NCBI GenBank assembly: GCA_023525715.1
Contig: CM042016.1
Coordinates: forward strand, 61,727,882 to 61,791,881
Length of the DNA: 64,000 nt
Source: Cichorium intybus
Taxonomy: Eukaryota; Streptophyta; Magnoliopsida; Asterales; Asteraceae
Direction of reading: 5' to 3'
The notes beneath the pieces are model-generated. The model was not told where the DNA came from. It ran no database searches and saw only the letters and a list, made by a program, of their open reading frames with translations. Every line of letters starts with the position of its first letter. Within the stretch, counting starts at the first letter, position 1. Positions 22,440 to 33,793 of this stretch are shown piece after piece. The translations under genes and the position numbers were made by a program.

Positions 22440-22784
22440 ATGACGAGACGCTTCGAATCACATATTATCGTCTTTTGTTTATGTTGTCTCGTATTGCTTG
22501 TTTGTCACGAATGTATAGTTCATATTAGTTTTTTATTGTTCACTTGTTGCATCTTTTGAATTTCAATTTATTTCATAGCTAATTTTATCATTTTTGGTTT
22601 CCTAGGTACCAAAATTACGATCAACGACATAAAAAATGTTAACATGTTTTGTTCGCCAGATTGCGGCCTGCATGATGAACAATATTGTTGTTGTTCAGGA
22701 GGTGTGATGTGTTGGACTGGTTCTGTTAGCGAATGTCCGAAAAGATGTTCGGTAATGAAGAAATGTTGTACTACAAAAATGTAA
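22440..22784 (+). CDS. Small secreted cysteine-rich peptide, ESF1-like (2 exons)
   Basis: Predicted exons 22440-22512 and 22606-22784, with an intron of 93 bp (GTATAG donor, TTTCCTAG acceptor) and matching phase, giving 83 residues. Residues 1-22 are a hydrophobic signal sequence (basic start MTRR, then IIVFCLCCLVLLV). The mature part has ten cysteines, including the cluster YCCC, a CW pair, EC-P-K-R-C and a terminal KKCC. The order C..C..YCC..CW....EC...C resembles plant EMBRYO SURROUNDING FACTOR 1-like peptides, which are secreted signals. That family call is by eye and tentative; another secreted Cys-rich family is possible. No stop or frameshift, a TATA box upstream and AATAAAG-type signals downstream (22818) support a live gene. 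It is the only likely host gene here. Confidence 0.62.
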
Positions 22785-22981
22785 CTACTCTTATATGGAT
22801 AAATATGTAATGAAGTAAATAAAGTATCGTTAGTCTACATGTCATGAGGGCCATGACATGTGTTATGATTGTTCTACTGCTGCATGACAGACAAAATTTA
22901 AGACAATTAGAAAAATTTGTTCTACAAAAATGTAAGTGCTTTTATATGGATAAATATGTAATGAAGTAAATAAAGAATTAT
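22771..22981 (+). repeat. Direct repeat of the peptide gene's 3' end
   Basis: 22771-22829 (CTACAAAAATGTAACTAC... to AAATAAAGTAT) recurs at 22923-22981 with only a few changes. The repeat contains the last codons, the stop and the AATAAA-like signal. The 93-bp segment between copies is unrelated. This suggests a partial tandem duplication of the gene's tail or a remnant of a second gene copy. Confidence 0.85.
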
Positions 22982-23450
22982 TACTCTACATAATGCATTG
23001 AAAAATATTTCTTTGGTTTCAAATAAAAGAATATGTAAGTTTTGGGACATTTTGAAATAATAACAAACTATGTTGCTTGAATAAAAATTGAATCAAAATT
23101 AATTTGGTATTATAACGTAATTATTATAGGTAATAAAATGTTCGGTTCTTGAAATTACAATGTTGAATATAATATATTGCAAGATAAAATCAGGTCAATA
23201 TTTAAGAAATGTATAAATTATCTATCATTATATGCAAAAATTGGTTATATTCATAATCATTTTTCCTTAAAACAACCAAATAATGATTTTATTCAAAACA
23301 CAAGACTAACAAGAAACTAGCCTTATCAAAATTAAAAATTACATGGAATATGACATGAATTTTTCAATCGATCAACACAAAAAATTATATATTTTATCCA
23401 TCAGGACGTAACCCAAGAATAAGACATAGCCACTATTTCTGCTCATGCTA

Positions 23451-23474
23451 TTGATGTGGGAGCTCCCACATCAA
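23451..23474. repeat. 24-bp perfect palindrome
   Basis: TTGATGTGGGAG followed by its exact reverse complement, with no spacer. Isolated in AT-rich DNA; it could be a remnant of a small inverted-repeat transposon, but no target duplication was found. Confidence 0.9.
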
Positions 23475-24419
23475 CGTCGTGCCTGTGGGATTTTAAGGAG
23501 TAGGAAAATTATTGGAATTCTATGAAAAAATCATTTGTATTGTCTCAGTACCACCAAATCATCAATAATGTCGTAAGAACCCCCATTTCAAAGAAAAACA
23601 ATTAGGGGACTTCAAGGCATAGAATTTGCACCATTCATGCGGTTTATAATCATTTTGCCAAATACCTTTTGTCGTTTGAAAAAAATAAAAAGATGGTCAC
23701 ATATTTCCTTTGTCATGTCAAAAAATGGAGAATTTCATATATATATATGCTTATAAACTTTCATAAGTATGCCTATATCCTTGAAAATTTTGAAAATACA
23801 TGTACATCATTATAAAACCTATCAACTCACGTATATTGGTAAAAACTTAACTTAATTATAATTAATCTTTTTAATAATATAAAAAATTCTTTAAGTTTAT
23901 TATTATTATGCATCTTGGTTGACTTCATGTCAAATTTTGGATTTGAGACTCTCATGCTATTTAATCGATCGATATCTACAGTAGGATTTTGGATTTGACT
24001 CCTGCTTCGGATCGATGGTAGCTACAAACCAGTGAGTTCAAGATGTGATCAGTCGGAATCTTGGAATTAGCAATCAATGGATTGTCAATTTTGGTTGATG
24101 AAATGTATGTTGGTTGTGGAATGATGACAGCTCCATGCTGAATTTTGAATTTGGGACCCAAACTTGGTTCAGTCGGTTGATATTTCGCTTAGATCCATAT
24201 TTCTATCGATATGATTAAGACTTTTTTGAGAAGGGTAATGTGGTAATGTTACTAGTTAATTAGTTTCTTAACAATAAAAAGTCAATTTAAAGATATCTTT
24301 TTATTTTAAAAAAAGTAATTATCATTAGAAAAGTATTTGAGTATATATGTGAGTTGTTAGGTTTTATAACGATATACATGTAATTTGACGTTTTAAAAGG
24401 ATATATGTGTAATTCTGTA

Positions 24420-24457
24420 AGTCTATAAGGATATAGACAGTCTATAAGGATATAGAC
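24420..24457. repeat. 19-bp perfect tandem duplication
   Basis: AGTCTATAAGGATATAGAC occurs at 24420-24438 and 24439-24457. Each unit is itself partly self-complementary (GTCTAT...ATAGAC). Confidence 0.95.
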
Positions 24458-24549
24458 AGAATTCTCCCTATAAAAATTGTGCATAAGTTGTTAATATTTT
24501 GTCAAAAATAAGTCTTCATAAAAAATAGTAAACCTTGTTTGGAGCCATA

Positions 24550-25690
24550 CGATTCTATTTAGAATTTAATGGGTCCAACATCCTTTACATAACTCAAAGG
24601 GTGTCACCAATCCCGTACCAACAAAAACTATAAACCTTGTTTGGACCCATACGAAAGCATCCGATTTTTTTACCCTGCGAATACCCGTGTGCAACTTAAC
24701 ACCCTATAACTCATTTATCACATGTACACTTTTCATCCAAGGCATAGTTAAGCTTGAATAGCTATTTGACATACAAAAATTCCTCCTTCTATATGAATGA
24801 TTTGAAATAACCTCACCACAATGTATGCAACTCATTTATAAAAAGTCAATGCTACATGGAAATAGGGCTCAATTCATTTCAAATAAATTACCAAGCTACC
24901 TTTGATTATCTTCATTCTTCAAATACAACATAATTTCCACTTTGCGTGTAGAATTTTTCAATCATCTACCTCACCACCCTAAAAAAATATTTTGGAGTCT
25001 TTCAAGTTCCATCAACATTCTTATAGGATCTTTAAACATCAAGAAAATATCATTTACAGTAGAGCAAAGTATAGACATAATAAATATTAATCTTCCTCAA
25101 CAAGGCCTAGTGTTTCAATTTTGACATATTTTTTTAGATTCATTAGCGTACAACGAATCAAGTCCGTCATTCTCTCTGTTTCATTCTATTGAACAACAAA
25201 TCTGAGTATATTTCTTTTTCTAATATTAATCTTCAACCTCAATGCCAAATTAAATCATCCAAAACAATTCCATGAATATTCTCACCCTGCCAATCTCCCA
25301 AAATAAACACATCTCTAAAAAAGATTACATCCTCTGTAAAAAATACTTATCTCGTACTCTGATCCCTTAAACACCTCTTTAGCCCATTGTTCCATTAAAT
25401 TGACATTAAACCTTCTATAAAAATTATAAAATCAAACGGGGACAACAGTTCACCTTGATGAGACTCTTAGAAATCTGAAGTTATTCTATTTTCAAACATT
25501 ATATTAAAATTTATGATTATAAATAGTATAAACTATTTATTATCCTCCTCATTTATTTTGTTGCGAAACTCGTCACCTCTATAATCGTAACTAGGTAACT
25601 CTGACTAAAGAAATTATATGTCTTTTCAACGTTAAACACCATCATTTCATTCTTCATGACTTTATACCATGAAATGATGTCATTCATCTG
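24550..25690 (-). mobile_element. L1: decayed LINE reverse transcriptase
   Basis: Reading the minus strand, fragments line up in LINE RT order. They are a block resembling the VDFEKA-DS-W motif (MMVFNVEKTYNF, near 25640), then HQGELLSPFDFIIFIEGLM (the QGDPLSPFLF block, near 25450). Next is a decayed F-x-D-D region with ILGDWQGENI (near 25300). Last are FKDPIRMLMELERLQNIF (near 25010) and LW-x-RLFQIIHIEGG (near 24800). Frames change many times and stops are frequent. No tail or target duplication could be fixed, so the ends are approximate. An old non-LTR retrotransposon copy. Confidence 0.7.
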
Positions 25691-27690
25691 AAAAAAAAAA
25701 TTTTGTATAAATGTAAAGTTGGTATAACTATATTTGATGTTGAGAATAACTGATATTGACCATTATAAGATGTACAATGGACGGGCAAAATGGTCCAAGA
25801 AGGTAAAATTATGGGAAGTTTTGCCTTAAGACCTTTTATTAAGTTGTATTGAAGTATTATTTTATTTGAAAATTTTACTTAATGACATATGGGCAGAATG
25901 GGAATTAAAGGACTAAAAGTAAAATGTTTATTGCGCAAACTTTGGAAATTAGTATCTCAAAATCTGAAAGGAATTGAGAAAAAGTCCTCAACCAGACTTT
26001 GGTAATATTTGAAATAACAAAAGTATAGGAAAATATTGAAGACATTTAGAGTTATAATGAAGAAGATACAAAGGTTTAAAATGGTCTAAAAGTGACAAAA
26101 GGGCCAAAGGTCCATGTTCAAGGGTCTGTAACAAAAAATCTGGAAAGATTTCGTCTTAAGTCAGTATTGGAAAGTTTTTAATCTCATCCCCAGCTTTATT
26201 AAGGTATGAGATTTGTAAAATTTGGATATTGTATGTGCAAGTTATGGTATAGTGAACTTTCAGGAAAAAAAGGTAAAAACTAGAGAAATATATCTAAGCC
26301 ATGTTTAAGGGTATTTTTGACATGAAATCAAACACACACACAATGATTGTATGTGTTTATGCATACAATCAAGAAGAGAGAGAAGGGATCTCGATAAAAG
26401 GATCGTGGCTGAGATTCACGGGAATGAGAAGCAGATCACGAACACACACCCTCTGACTATGGGTGTGCGTGATTCCTGATTCGAGAGAGATAGAAGCAGT
26501 AAGAGATTGAAGCAGGGAGAAAGAGAAGGCAGCAGCACCGCTGCCTTGCTTCGGCAAGGAAACTCGACGACACCAATGACCTATGTGGGCCACCTCCTCG
26601 GGTGGCCGGATTTTGGATATGAAACATCGCCATTCCTCTGATTTCTATAGGATTAGTGAGATTAACTAGAAATTCGATATGTATGTTGGAATTTTTAGAA
26701 AGTCTGATAATTTGTGAAACTTTTGTCAAGTCTATGAAAGATTTGAATGAATCTTTGAATGCATGTAGTTGGTGATGGCCTTAGATGCCCTAAGGGTCCG
26801 ATTTCAAGTTTCAGATTCCTCCAATTTCAAATGTTTGAAGCTTTGACAAATTTGGGCTGAAATTATAAACTTATTTTATGAACCCCAGTTTAGGAAATAT
26901 GAAATTTTCAATGCATGTTGATTTGAAGTTGGGTTTTTTTGGCTCTAACACTTTGTGGATTCAAGGAACACTTATGATTGTATGGTTTTAATTGTTGGCT
27001 TGGTTGATTGAGTGTGCATGTTTGATAATAGCTTCAAGAATCAAGAACACTTTGTTGTTTGAAATTTGGACATATTTGACTTTCAAGTTAGTGAAACTTT
27101 AGGACTTATGATGAATTCGGTATATAAAAGATATATGAAATGATGATAAATAACTTGGTAATGGTTTTATACATGGATTTTTCAATGGTACTTGTTAAGA
27201 AATGTTGATTTGAGAATTAGAAGAAAGGAATGGAATCTTGAATTCCACCACATAATGAAAGACTAAGATGGGATAATTTTTGTAAATTGTCAAATTGGGT
27301 GGGATAAGCAAATGAGAGTATTTGGATATGTTATATGATACAAGTGACCTTGGAAATGGTTGATGAGTGATTACTTATATTTGATCAAAATTCAAAATTT
27401 GGTAAAAATGGCAATTAAGTTGTCGTTTAAAACATGAAAAACGAAAAGTTGGAAATGACATCAAACTTGAACATTATAATGCCTTTTGATGAGAATATCT
27501 ATATAAGATCGAAATAACCAAGTTTGGGTGAAGAAATGAGATGTTTTGGTTAAGTCTAAAAATGGACTAAAAGAGTCACGTTTGAAACTAAAAGTTTTTA
27601 TTTTAGCCTAAAACATAAAAGTTTAAAGTAATGAATCGTCTATTTCTTGTATCAGAAATATTAAGGTGATTAAGAATAGATTGGTGTGTG
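25691..27690. other. Non-coding, possible old LTR material
   Basis: No ORF with recognisable content. Words such as AAAATGGTCCAAGA, AAAATGGTCTAAAAG and AAATGGACTAAAAGAG recur (25790, 26077, 27560), and a GC-richer patch with CACACA and GAGAGA runs lies at 26330-26600. This composition is reminiscent of long gypsy LTRs of composites, but no termini or target duplication were found. Confidence 0.35.
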
Positions 27691-28064
27691 TGATAGACTA
27701 CGGTACGCAGTCTAACCATCGGCACAGACTTTATAACTCTCGACTTTGAGTGGTTTCTCTCAAAGCGTCTAGAAGTTGGTGTTACACAAGAAAAACCTTA
27801 GATTGGTTAAGAAGCGATTTTCAGTGTTTCACACTCATTGCGGTGTACAAATGAGGATCACTAACACTTAAAATTTACCTCAGCAGTGAGTGGTATAAAC
27901 TCAATGCGTCGTCGGTAGACAAAACAATTTTTGAATTTTTAAATTTTTAAGGAAAGATATGAAAATTATAAAAATGTTTTTAATTTTTTTTTGTTTTTCT
28001 TAATACCAAATGTAGTTACAAAAAATTTCTGATACCACTTGTTATAATTTTGAAAGAAAAGACA

Positions 28065-29791
28065 TAAAATTAAGGGCAAATTTCATAAAAGACACTAACT
28101 TTCCAAAAAATTTCGATTTGGACACTGTATTATTTTTCAATTAAGTCACTATGCTTTCAATTTGGTTTCAATTATGATCATTTGACCGGTCATCCCGATA
28201 GTCAGCTGACGTGGCATGATGACGTGTCAGTCTTTGATGATGCGACGCTGATGTGGCATGCTGACGTGGCACCCAAGTGTCAAAATTGAAACAAAATTGA
28301 AAACATAGTGACTTAATTGGAAAAAATTGAAAACTTAGTGTTTTAATTGAAAAAAAATAACACAGTGTCAAAATCATTTTTTTTTTAAAACTTAGTGTCT
28401 TTTTTGGAATGTTTTCTACATTTTTTAAAATGATAAATTCGTCTTTTTACGTTTTTAGAACGTATAAATATATTTTTTACAAGTATAAATACGTATTTTT
28501 ATATTTTTAGAAACATAGATACGTTGTCATAAGTATATATAAATGTATATTTTTATGCTTTTAAAAATATAAATACGTTTTTCTGCATATAAACATATAT
28601 AAATCAATAAAATACGTATTATAAAACGAGTTTAAAACTCTTTCTTGACATTTTTCATTATAAATATGATTTTGATTGATACGATATGTGATTATATGCA
28701 AAACAAACGTATTTTATATTTCTAAAAATGTAAAAATAAGTATTTATTCGTTAATTTATGTTTGTTCTTTTATGTTGGTTTAAGTTCGTTTTCACGGTTT
28801 TTCCACTATAAACATGCTTTTGATTGATACGATACGTGATTATATGTAGAAAAAACGTATTTTATATTTCTAAAAACATAAAAATAAGTATTTGTTCGTT
28901 AATTTATGTTTGTTTGTTTATATTTGTTCCGTTATGTTGGTTTAAGTTCGTTCGTGTATGTTTTTTCATTTAGAAGTATAAATACATATTTTTATGTTGG
29001 TTTACCTTCGTTCGGTTAAAAGTATAATACATTTTAGTTGTATAAATATGTTTTTATGTCTTTAGTAGTATAAATACATATTTTTATGTTTTTAGAAATA
29101 TAAATATATATTTATGTTGGTTTAAGTTCGTTCGGTTAAAAGTATAATACATTTTAAAAAGTATAAATACATATTATTATATTTTTAGAAGTATAATACA
29201 TTTTTAGAAGTATAAATACATTTTTTACGTCTTTATAAGTATAAATACGTTTTTTACGTCTTTAGAAGTATAAATACGTATATATATACTTATGAAAATG
29301 TATGTATGCTTCTAAAAGTATAAAAATACGTCTTTATACCTGTAAAAAATATATTTATACGTTCTAAAAACGTAAAAAGACAAAATTATCATTTTAAAAA
29401 ATGTAGAAAAAATTCCAAAAAAGACATTAACTTTTCAAAAAAATTGATTTTGACATTGTGCTATTTTTTTTTCAATTACAACACTATGTTTTCAATTTTT
29501 TCCAATTAAGTCACTATGTTTTCAATTTTGTTTCAATTTTAACACTCGGATGCCATGTCAGCATGTCACGTCATCGTCGCATCATCAAAGACTGACACGT
29601 CATCATGCCACGTTAGCTGACTACCGGGTTGACCGGTCAAATGGTCAAAATTGAAACCAAATTGAAGACATAGTGACTTAATTGAAAAAAAATTGAAAAC
29701 TTAGTGACTTAATTGAAAAAAAATAACACAGTGTCAAAATCGAAATTTTTTAGAAAGTTAGTGTCTTTTATGAAATTTACCCTAAAATTAA
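28065..29791. mobile_element. M1: non-autonomous Mutator-like (MULE) element with TSD
   Basis: The element proper is 28074-29782 (1,709 bp). It starts GGGCAAATTTCATAAAAGAC, and its right end is the near-exact reverse complement. Terminal inverted repeats extend about 360-450 bp each side and include a GC-richer core with GACGTGGCA and GACACGTCATCATGCCAC words. It is flanked by a perfect 9-bp duplication, TAAAATTAA, at 28065-28073 and 29783-29791. Long TIRs with a 9-bp target duplication point to the MULE superfamily. The interior is AT-rich repeat with no transposase, so it depends on a MULE elsewhere. Confidence 0.9.
28657..28950. repeat. Two ~142-bp tandem units inside M1
   Basis: TTTTGATTGATACGATA-GTGATTATATG and then CGTATTTTATATTTCTAAAAA, GTTCGTTAATTTATG and GTTGGTTTAAGTTCGTT appear in the same order in both units (from about 28670 and 28812). 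More fragments of the AAGTATAAATACAT and TTTTTATGTTTTTAGAA words extend to 29330. Confidence 0.8.
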
Positions 29792-29800
29792 AGCTTATTT

Positions 29801-29862
29801 GTGTCTTTTATGAAATTTACCGAAATTTTTTGGAAAGTTAGTGTCTTTTATAAAAATTATAA
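29801..29862. repeat. Extra partial copy of the M1 terminus
   Basis: Just right of M1, the words GTGTCTTTTATGAAATTTAC and CGAAATTTTTTGGAAAGTTAG repeat the last ~60 bases of the right TIR in the same orientation, but without a second target duplication. Possibly the end of an older insertion or a local slip. Confidence 0.7.
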
Positions 29863-30064
29863 AAAATATGAGAATATATTTTTGTATTTTTAAATTTTTT
29901 GATTTTTGTTTTGTTTTCAAAAGGTCTCGAAAAAACCTTGGATTGAGTCAAATTTGTGTTTTTCTTCTCCCCCTAAATTTGTGCATGGGAAGAAAAGCGA
30001 AATTAAAAACATGAACAAATTTAAGTAAACAAAAATAAAGTAAAAAAATATTTGCAGAACTGAT

Positions 30065-30847
30065 TTAACAATCAGTGAAACGTATCATTTTCAACATTTC
30101 GACCAGCACATTGAATCGAGCTTTTGCAACCGGTTTTGTGAACAAGTCCGCCACATTGTTATCTGTGTCAACTTTATCCAAATGAATTAATTTTCGCTTG
30201 TAGCAATCTCTGATAAAATGAATTTTAATATCAATGTGCTTTGTCTTAAAATGCTCGACCGGATTTTTCACAATTTGGATAGCTACTTCATTGTCGCAGA
30301 AGATGGGAGTATCAAGAAAATTTATACCGTAATCAAGAAGTTGATGCTGGATCCAAATGACTTCAGAATAACAGGCCGAGGCAGCAACGTACTCAGCTTC
30401 AACTGTGGAAGTTGACACGGTCTGTTGCTTTCTGCATTGCCAGGAAATCAATTTGTCTCTTAGAAACTGACATCCAGCACTGGTGGACTTTCTGTCAATC
30501 TCACACACTCCGTAGTTTCTATCTGAAAAAGTATAAAGATCAAATTCACAGTTCTTTAGATACCAGAGACCAAATTTTGGTCTCCCTTTAAGGTATCGAA
30601 AGACCCGTTTGACAGCATCAATATGAGAAGGTTTAGGATTAGCCTGATAACGTGCGCACTGGCAGACTGCAAAAACGATATCCGGTCTACTAGCAGTCAG
30701 GTACATCAGGGAACCAATCATCGAACGATAGTACGTTTGATCCACCGATTTGTCATCTGAGTCTGAGGATAGTAGAGGTCGCTCAGCTATTGGAGTATGA
30801 GCTTCTTTTGCATCCTTGAATCCGGATTTAGTAAGAATATCCTCCAC
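30065..30847 (-). pseudogene. C6 RT C-terminus and RNase H
   Basis: An open stretch of 260 codons ending at the natural C-terminus (FTDC then stop). It shows YRSMIGSLMYLTASRPDI, the RNase H residues FSD, STVEAEYVAAS, FCDNEVAIQI and VADLFTKPV. The stretch is intact, but it is separated from the rest of RT by a TAA at 30887-30889, so it is only the 3' part of a broken polyprotein. Confidence 0.92.
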
Positions 30848-30886
30848 ATACTTCGCTTGATGAATCAGAATACCCGTTGAATCTTG

Positions 30887-31741
30887 TTATACTTGCAACC
30901 CAAGAAACATCGTCATCTCACCCAACGAACTCATCTCAAATCTTTTCTTCATCACCAACTCAAACTCTTTGCATAGAACATCACTTGTAGAACCGAAGAT
31001 GATGTCATCCACATAGATTTGGACAACAATTTGATCATCACTTTGGCGCTTGATGAATAAAGTCTGGTCAATTGTGCCGCGAGTGTAACCGTGATGCAAC
31101 AGATGTTCTGTCACAGTAGCATACCAAGCACGAGGGGCTTGATGAAGACCGTAAAGAGCCTTATCAAGCTTGTAGACGTGATTTGGAAACATTGAGTTGA
31201 CGAAACCAGGAGGTTGATCAACATAGATTTCTTCTTTCACTTCTCTATACAAGAAAGTAGTCTTAACGTCCATCTGGTAGACGGTAAAGTTCATGTATGA
31301 AGCATAAGCAAGGAAGATCCGAATCGCTTCAAAGCGAGCTACAGGAGCATAAACTTCCGTGTAATCAAGTCCTTCGATCTGACGAAAACCACGAACCACC
31401 AAGCGTGCCTTGTTTCGCATAATTACTCCAGAATCATCTTTCTTGTTGCGAAATACCCATCTTGTGTCTAGAGCCTTTTTGCCCTCGGGTAGCTCTACCA
31501 ATTGCCAAACATTCAGCTTCTCAAACTGATTCAGCTCTTCATGCATGGCATCCACCCAACTTGGTTCATTTAATGTCATCTCTACGTTCTTCGGCTCAAT
31601 TTGTGAAATGAAGCACGAATAGAGACACTCGTTGACTTGACCACTTTGGCTTCTGGTGAGAACACCATCTTCCAAAGGACCAATAACTTTATCAAGCGGA
31701 TGGTCCCGTTGAATTCTTGAAGGAACAGCATAGTAGAGCAA
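30887..31741 (-). pseudogene. C6 reverse transcriptase N-terminal part
   Basis: 284 codons containing EPSWVDAMHEELNQFEK, WVFRNKKD, KARLVVRGF, YQMDVKTTF, ALYGLHQAPRAWY and YVDD (codons at 31015-31004). It ends at TAA after FLGLQV, where relatives have Lys. The first ~50 codons overlap another frame at 31750, marking a frameshift between linker and RT. Confidence 0.92.
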
Positions 31742-33095
31742 GACAGTTGATAGAGCGAGACAGTTGATACAGGAAGGTTGGTTATATTTTCAACTCTATC
31801 TGTGCCTGAAGTACCTCTATCACAATCTCTGAATTCATGAGAAGTACTCGCAATATACTCTTCAGGGATTGTTTCAGGAAAGAGAGAATCCATGAGAGTA
31901 GAATCAAATTGATAAACAGACTTAGAGTGAGTAACGCCTTCAGGAGCAAGTGATTGATCAGCAACTGGAGTATCGCCAACAACTTGGGATGAGATAGCAG
32001 GAGCGTCTTTAGAGATAGATGTAGAATCAGGAGATGCACCGTCATTATGAACAAGATCTTCAACAATGATTGACGGAGTGATGAGATCAAGAATGAACTC
32101 TTCATCATCATCTCTGTTGATTGCACTGGTGCTTGGCTGTGTGCCTGAAACAACATCAGAAAACATATAGAAAGGTTTAAACAAATTAGCATAATCAAAT
32201 AACCAATCAGGTCCAACACGGGCATCAGTAGGATTCTCTTCTAGCCAGCGCACATCTTATGATTCCACGATCTTCTTTGTCGCCTTGTTATACACTCGAT
32301 ACGCAGTTTTATTTGCATATTTGACGAAGTAGCAATCATCTGCTTTGGAGTTGAACTTCGGAGTAGCTTCAAGATGAAGTAGAGTGCAAGGACAGCGAAA
32401 GGTACGGAAGTGAGAAACATTAGGTTTGCGACCATAGAGAATCTCATAAGGTGTCTTCATTTGAGATTTGTTGATGATGACCCGATTTTGAACGTAACAG
32501 GCCGTGTTGATTGCTTAAGCCCAGAAAATCACCGGCAATTTTGAATCGCACAACATGGTACGTGCAACATCAATAAGAGTTCTATTTTGGCGCTCAGCAA
32601 CACCATTTTGTTGCGGTGTACGAGCAGCACTAAATTGGCGCAGGATACCTGTATCTGCACAAAACTTGTTCAACACTGCATTCTTGAATTCCGTTCCATT
32701 GTCACATCGTAGAGCCTTCAGCTTCTGATTCGTTTGATTTTTGATGAGCTTTATGAATCTTATGACCAGCTCTACAGTTTCACTCTTGTTCTTTAAGAAG
32801 AAAACCCAAGTAAAACGTGAGTAATCATCTATAATAACTAAACAATAAGAGCTAAGGTTAAGACTGAGAATCTAACCGGGCCAAAAAGGTCCATATGAAT
32901 CAATTGAAGCAGTGAATCAACGAAATTGATCTGTTTGGGCTTGTCTGGCTTCCGATGATGTTTCCCTTGAGCACAGGAAACACATTTCTCGAATGTGATG
33001 AAGTCCTTGATCGGAAGTCCTTGAACCATAATGTTCTTTGCGAGACGATTTATATTCTTTGTGTTGGCATGACCAAGACGTTTATGCCACGACAT
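31582..33095 (-). pseudogene. C6 integrase and linker, frameshifted
   Basis: The pre-integrase zinc region is at 33095-32838 (WHKRLGHAN, then CVSCAQGK). The integrase start is IHMDLFGPV. The catalytic core follows in other frames, with DYSRFTWVFF, a D-N-G-T-E-F block near 32690 and TPQQNGVAER near 32600. A stop lies at about 32513. The end is KTPYEILYGRKP (32460) and a Ser/Asp/Glu-rich linker (32253-31750). At least four frame changes. DDE residues can be traced, but no complete enzyme exists. Confidence 0.85.
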
Positions 33096-33192
33096 TGCAC
33101 TTTGTTTAGATGCCTTTGAGAATAAGCAGGTGACGTTTTATGGAGTGTTATGATTTATGTCAATGATGTATGCATTATTTTTCCTTTCTGAT

Positions 33193-33549
33193 CTAACAAA
33201 AATCCACTCCTCTGGGATGACTATGTTGGGTTTGAGAATTAAACATTCCGTCTTCGTGAAATGAGTTGAAAAAACCCTTGTCACTGACTTGAGAAACACT
33301 CAGCAGACTGTGCTTGAGCTCAGGTACAAAATTAACATTCTCGAATTTCAACGAACCATTTGACACCGTCCCTTTCTGTGTGATCATCCCTTTTTCACCT
33401 CCCGCAAAACAAACACATCCACCGTTAAAATTTTCAACATCGTGTAGTTGGGACATGTCGCCAGTCATGTGCCTAGAACAGCCACTATCAACATACCAAG
33501 GTCTGCTGATATTCCTCTGTAACCGTTCCTGCACATGTCGCAGGATCAT
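33193..33549 (-). pseudogene. C6 aspartic protease
   Basis: Contains RPWYVDSGCSRHMTG (catalytic D-S-G), GGCVCFAGGEKG, and FVPELKHSLLSVSQ, the usual order of a copia protease. The reading continues into C6 pre-integrase in another frame after about 33240. A stop near 33550 separates it from gag. Confidence 0.88.
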
Positions 33550-33793
33550 TTAGATTTAGGCACCCAGTCCATACGGAAACTGGGTTGACCCTTACTATCG
33601 ATACATTTAACAGATTCAAAGATCATATCACGTTGATCAAGCAATGGAGAGATATTTAAAGGTGTTTTAACACTGCCTTTAGGAATCCATTTATAAGATG
33701 ATTTAAATTGTTTGTCATTTGACTAAATGGGAACATTTTCAGTAGAGTTAGAATCAGAACTACTAGAAGTTGCTTCTTGAAATGATTTTGATC

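Larger units (their letters stand above)
22982..24549. other. AT-rich intergenic DNA
   Basis: No credible gene. It holds a 24-bp palindrome (23451-23474) and a 19-bp tandem duplication (24420-24457). Direct copies of ACCTTGTTTGGA-CCATACGA start at about 24533 and 24635. The rest is unremarkable AT-rich sequence. Confidence 0.5.
27690..30064 (-). other. C6 post-pol region (probable), with M1 inside
   Basis: Lies downstream of C6 RNase H on the minus strand. A purine tract AAATTTAGGGGGAGAAG (minus, 29964-29980) occurs about 90 bases after the pol stop, as in other copia elements of this type. A PBS-like minus-strand TGGTATCAGA lies at about 28030-28039. MULE M1 (28074-29782) interrupts the region. 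No 3' LTR matching 39223-39762 was found to the left, so the element's 3' end is lost or too diverged. Confidence 0.45.

Noticed and set aside
26369..26729. Two overlapping minus-strand frames of 74 and 90 codons
   Set aside because: Low-complexity, GAGAGA/CACACA-containing DNA without a recognisable domain; likely LTR-type sequence.
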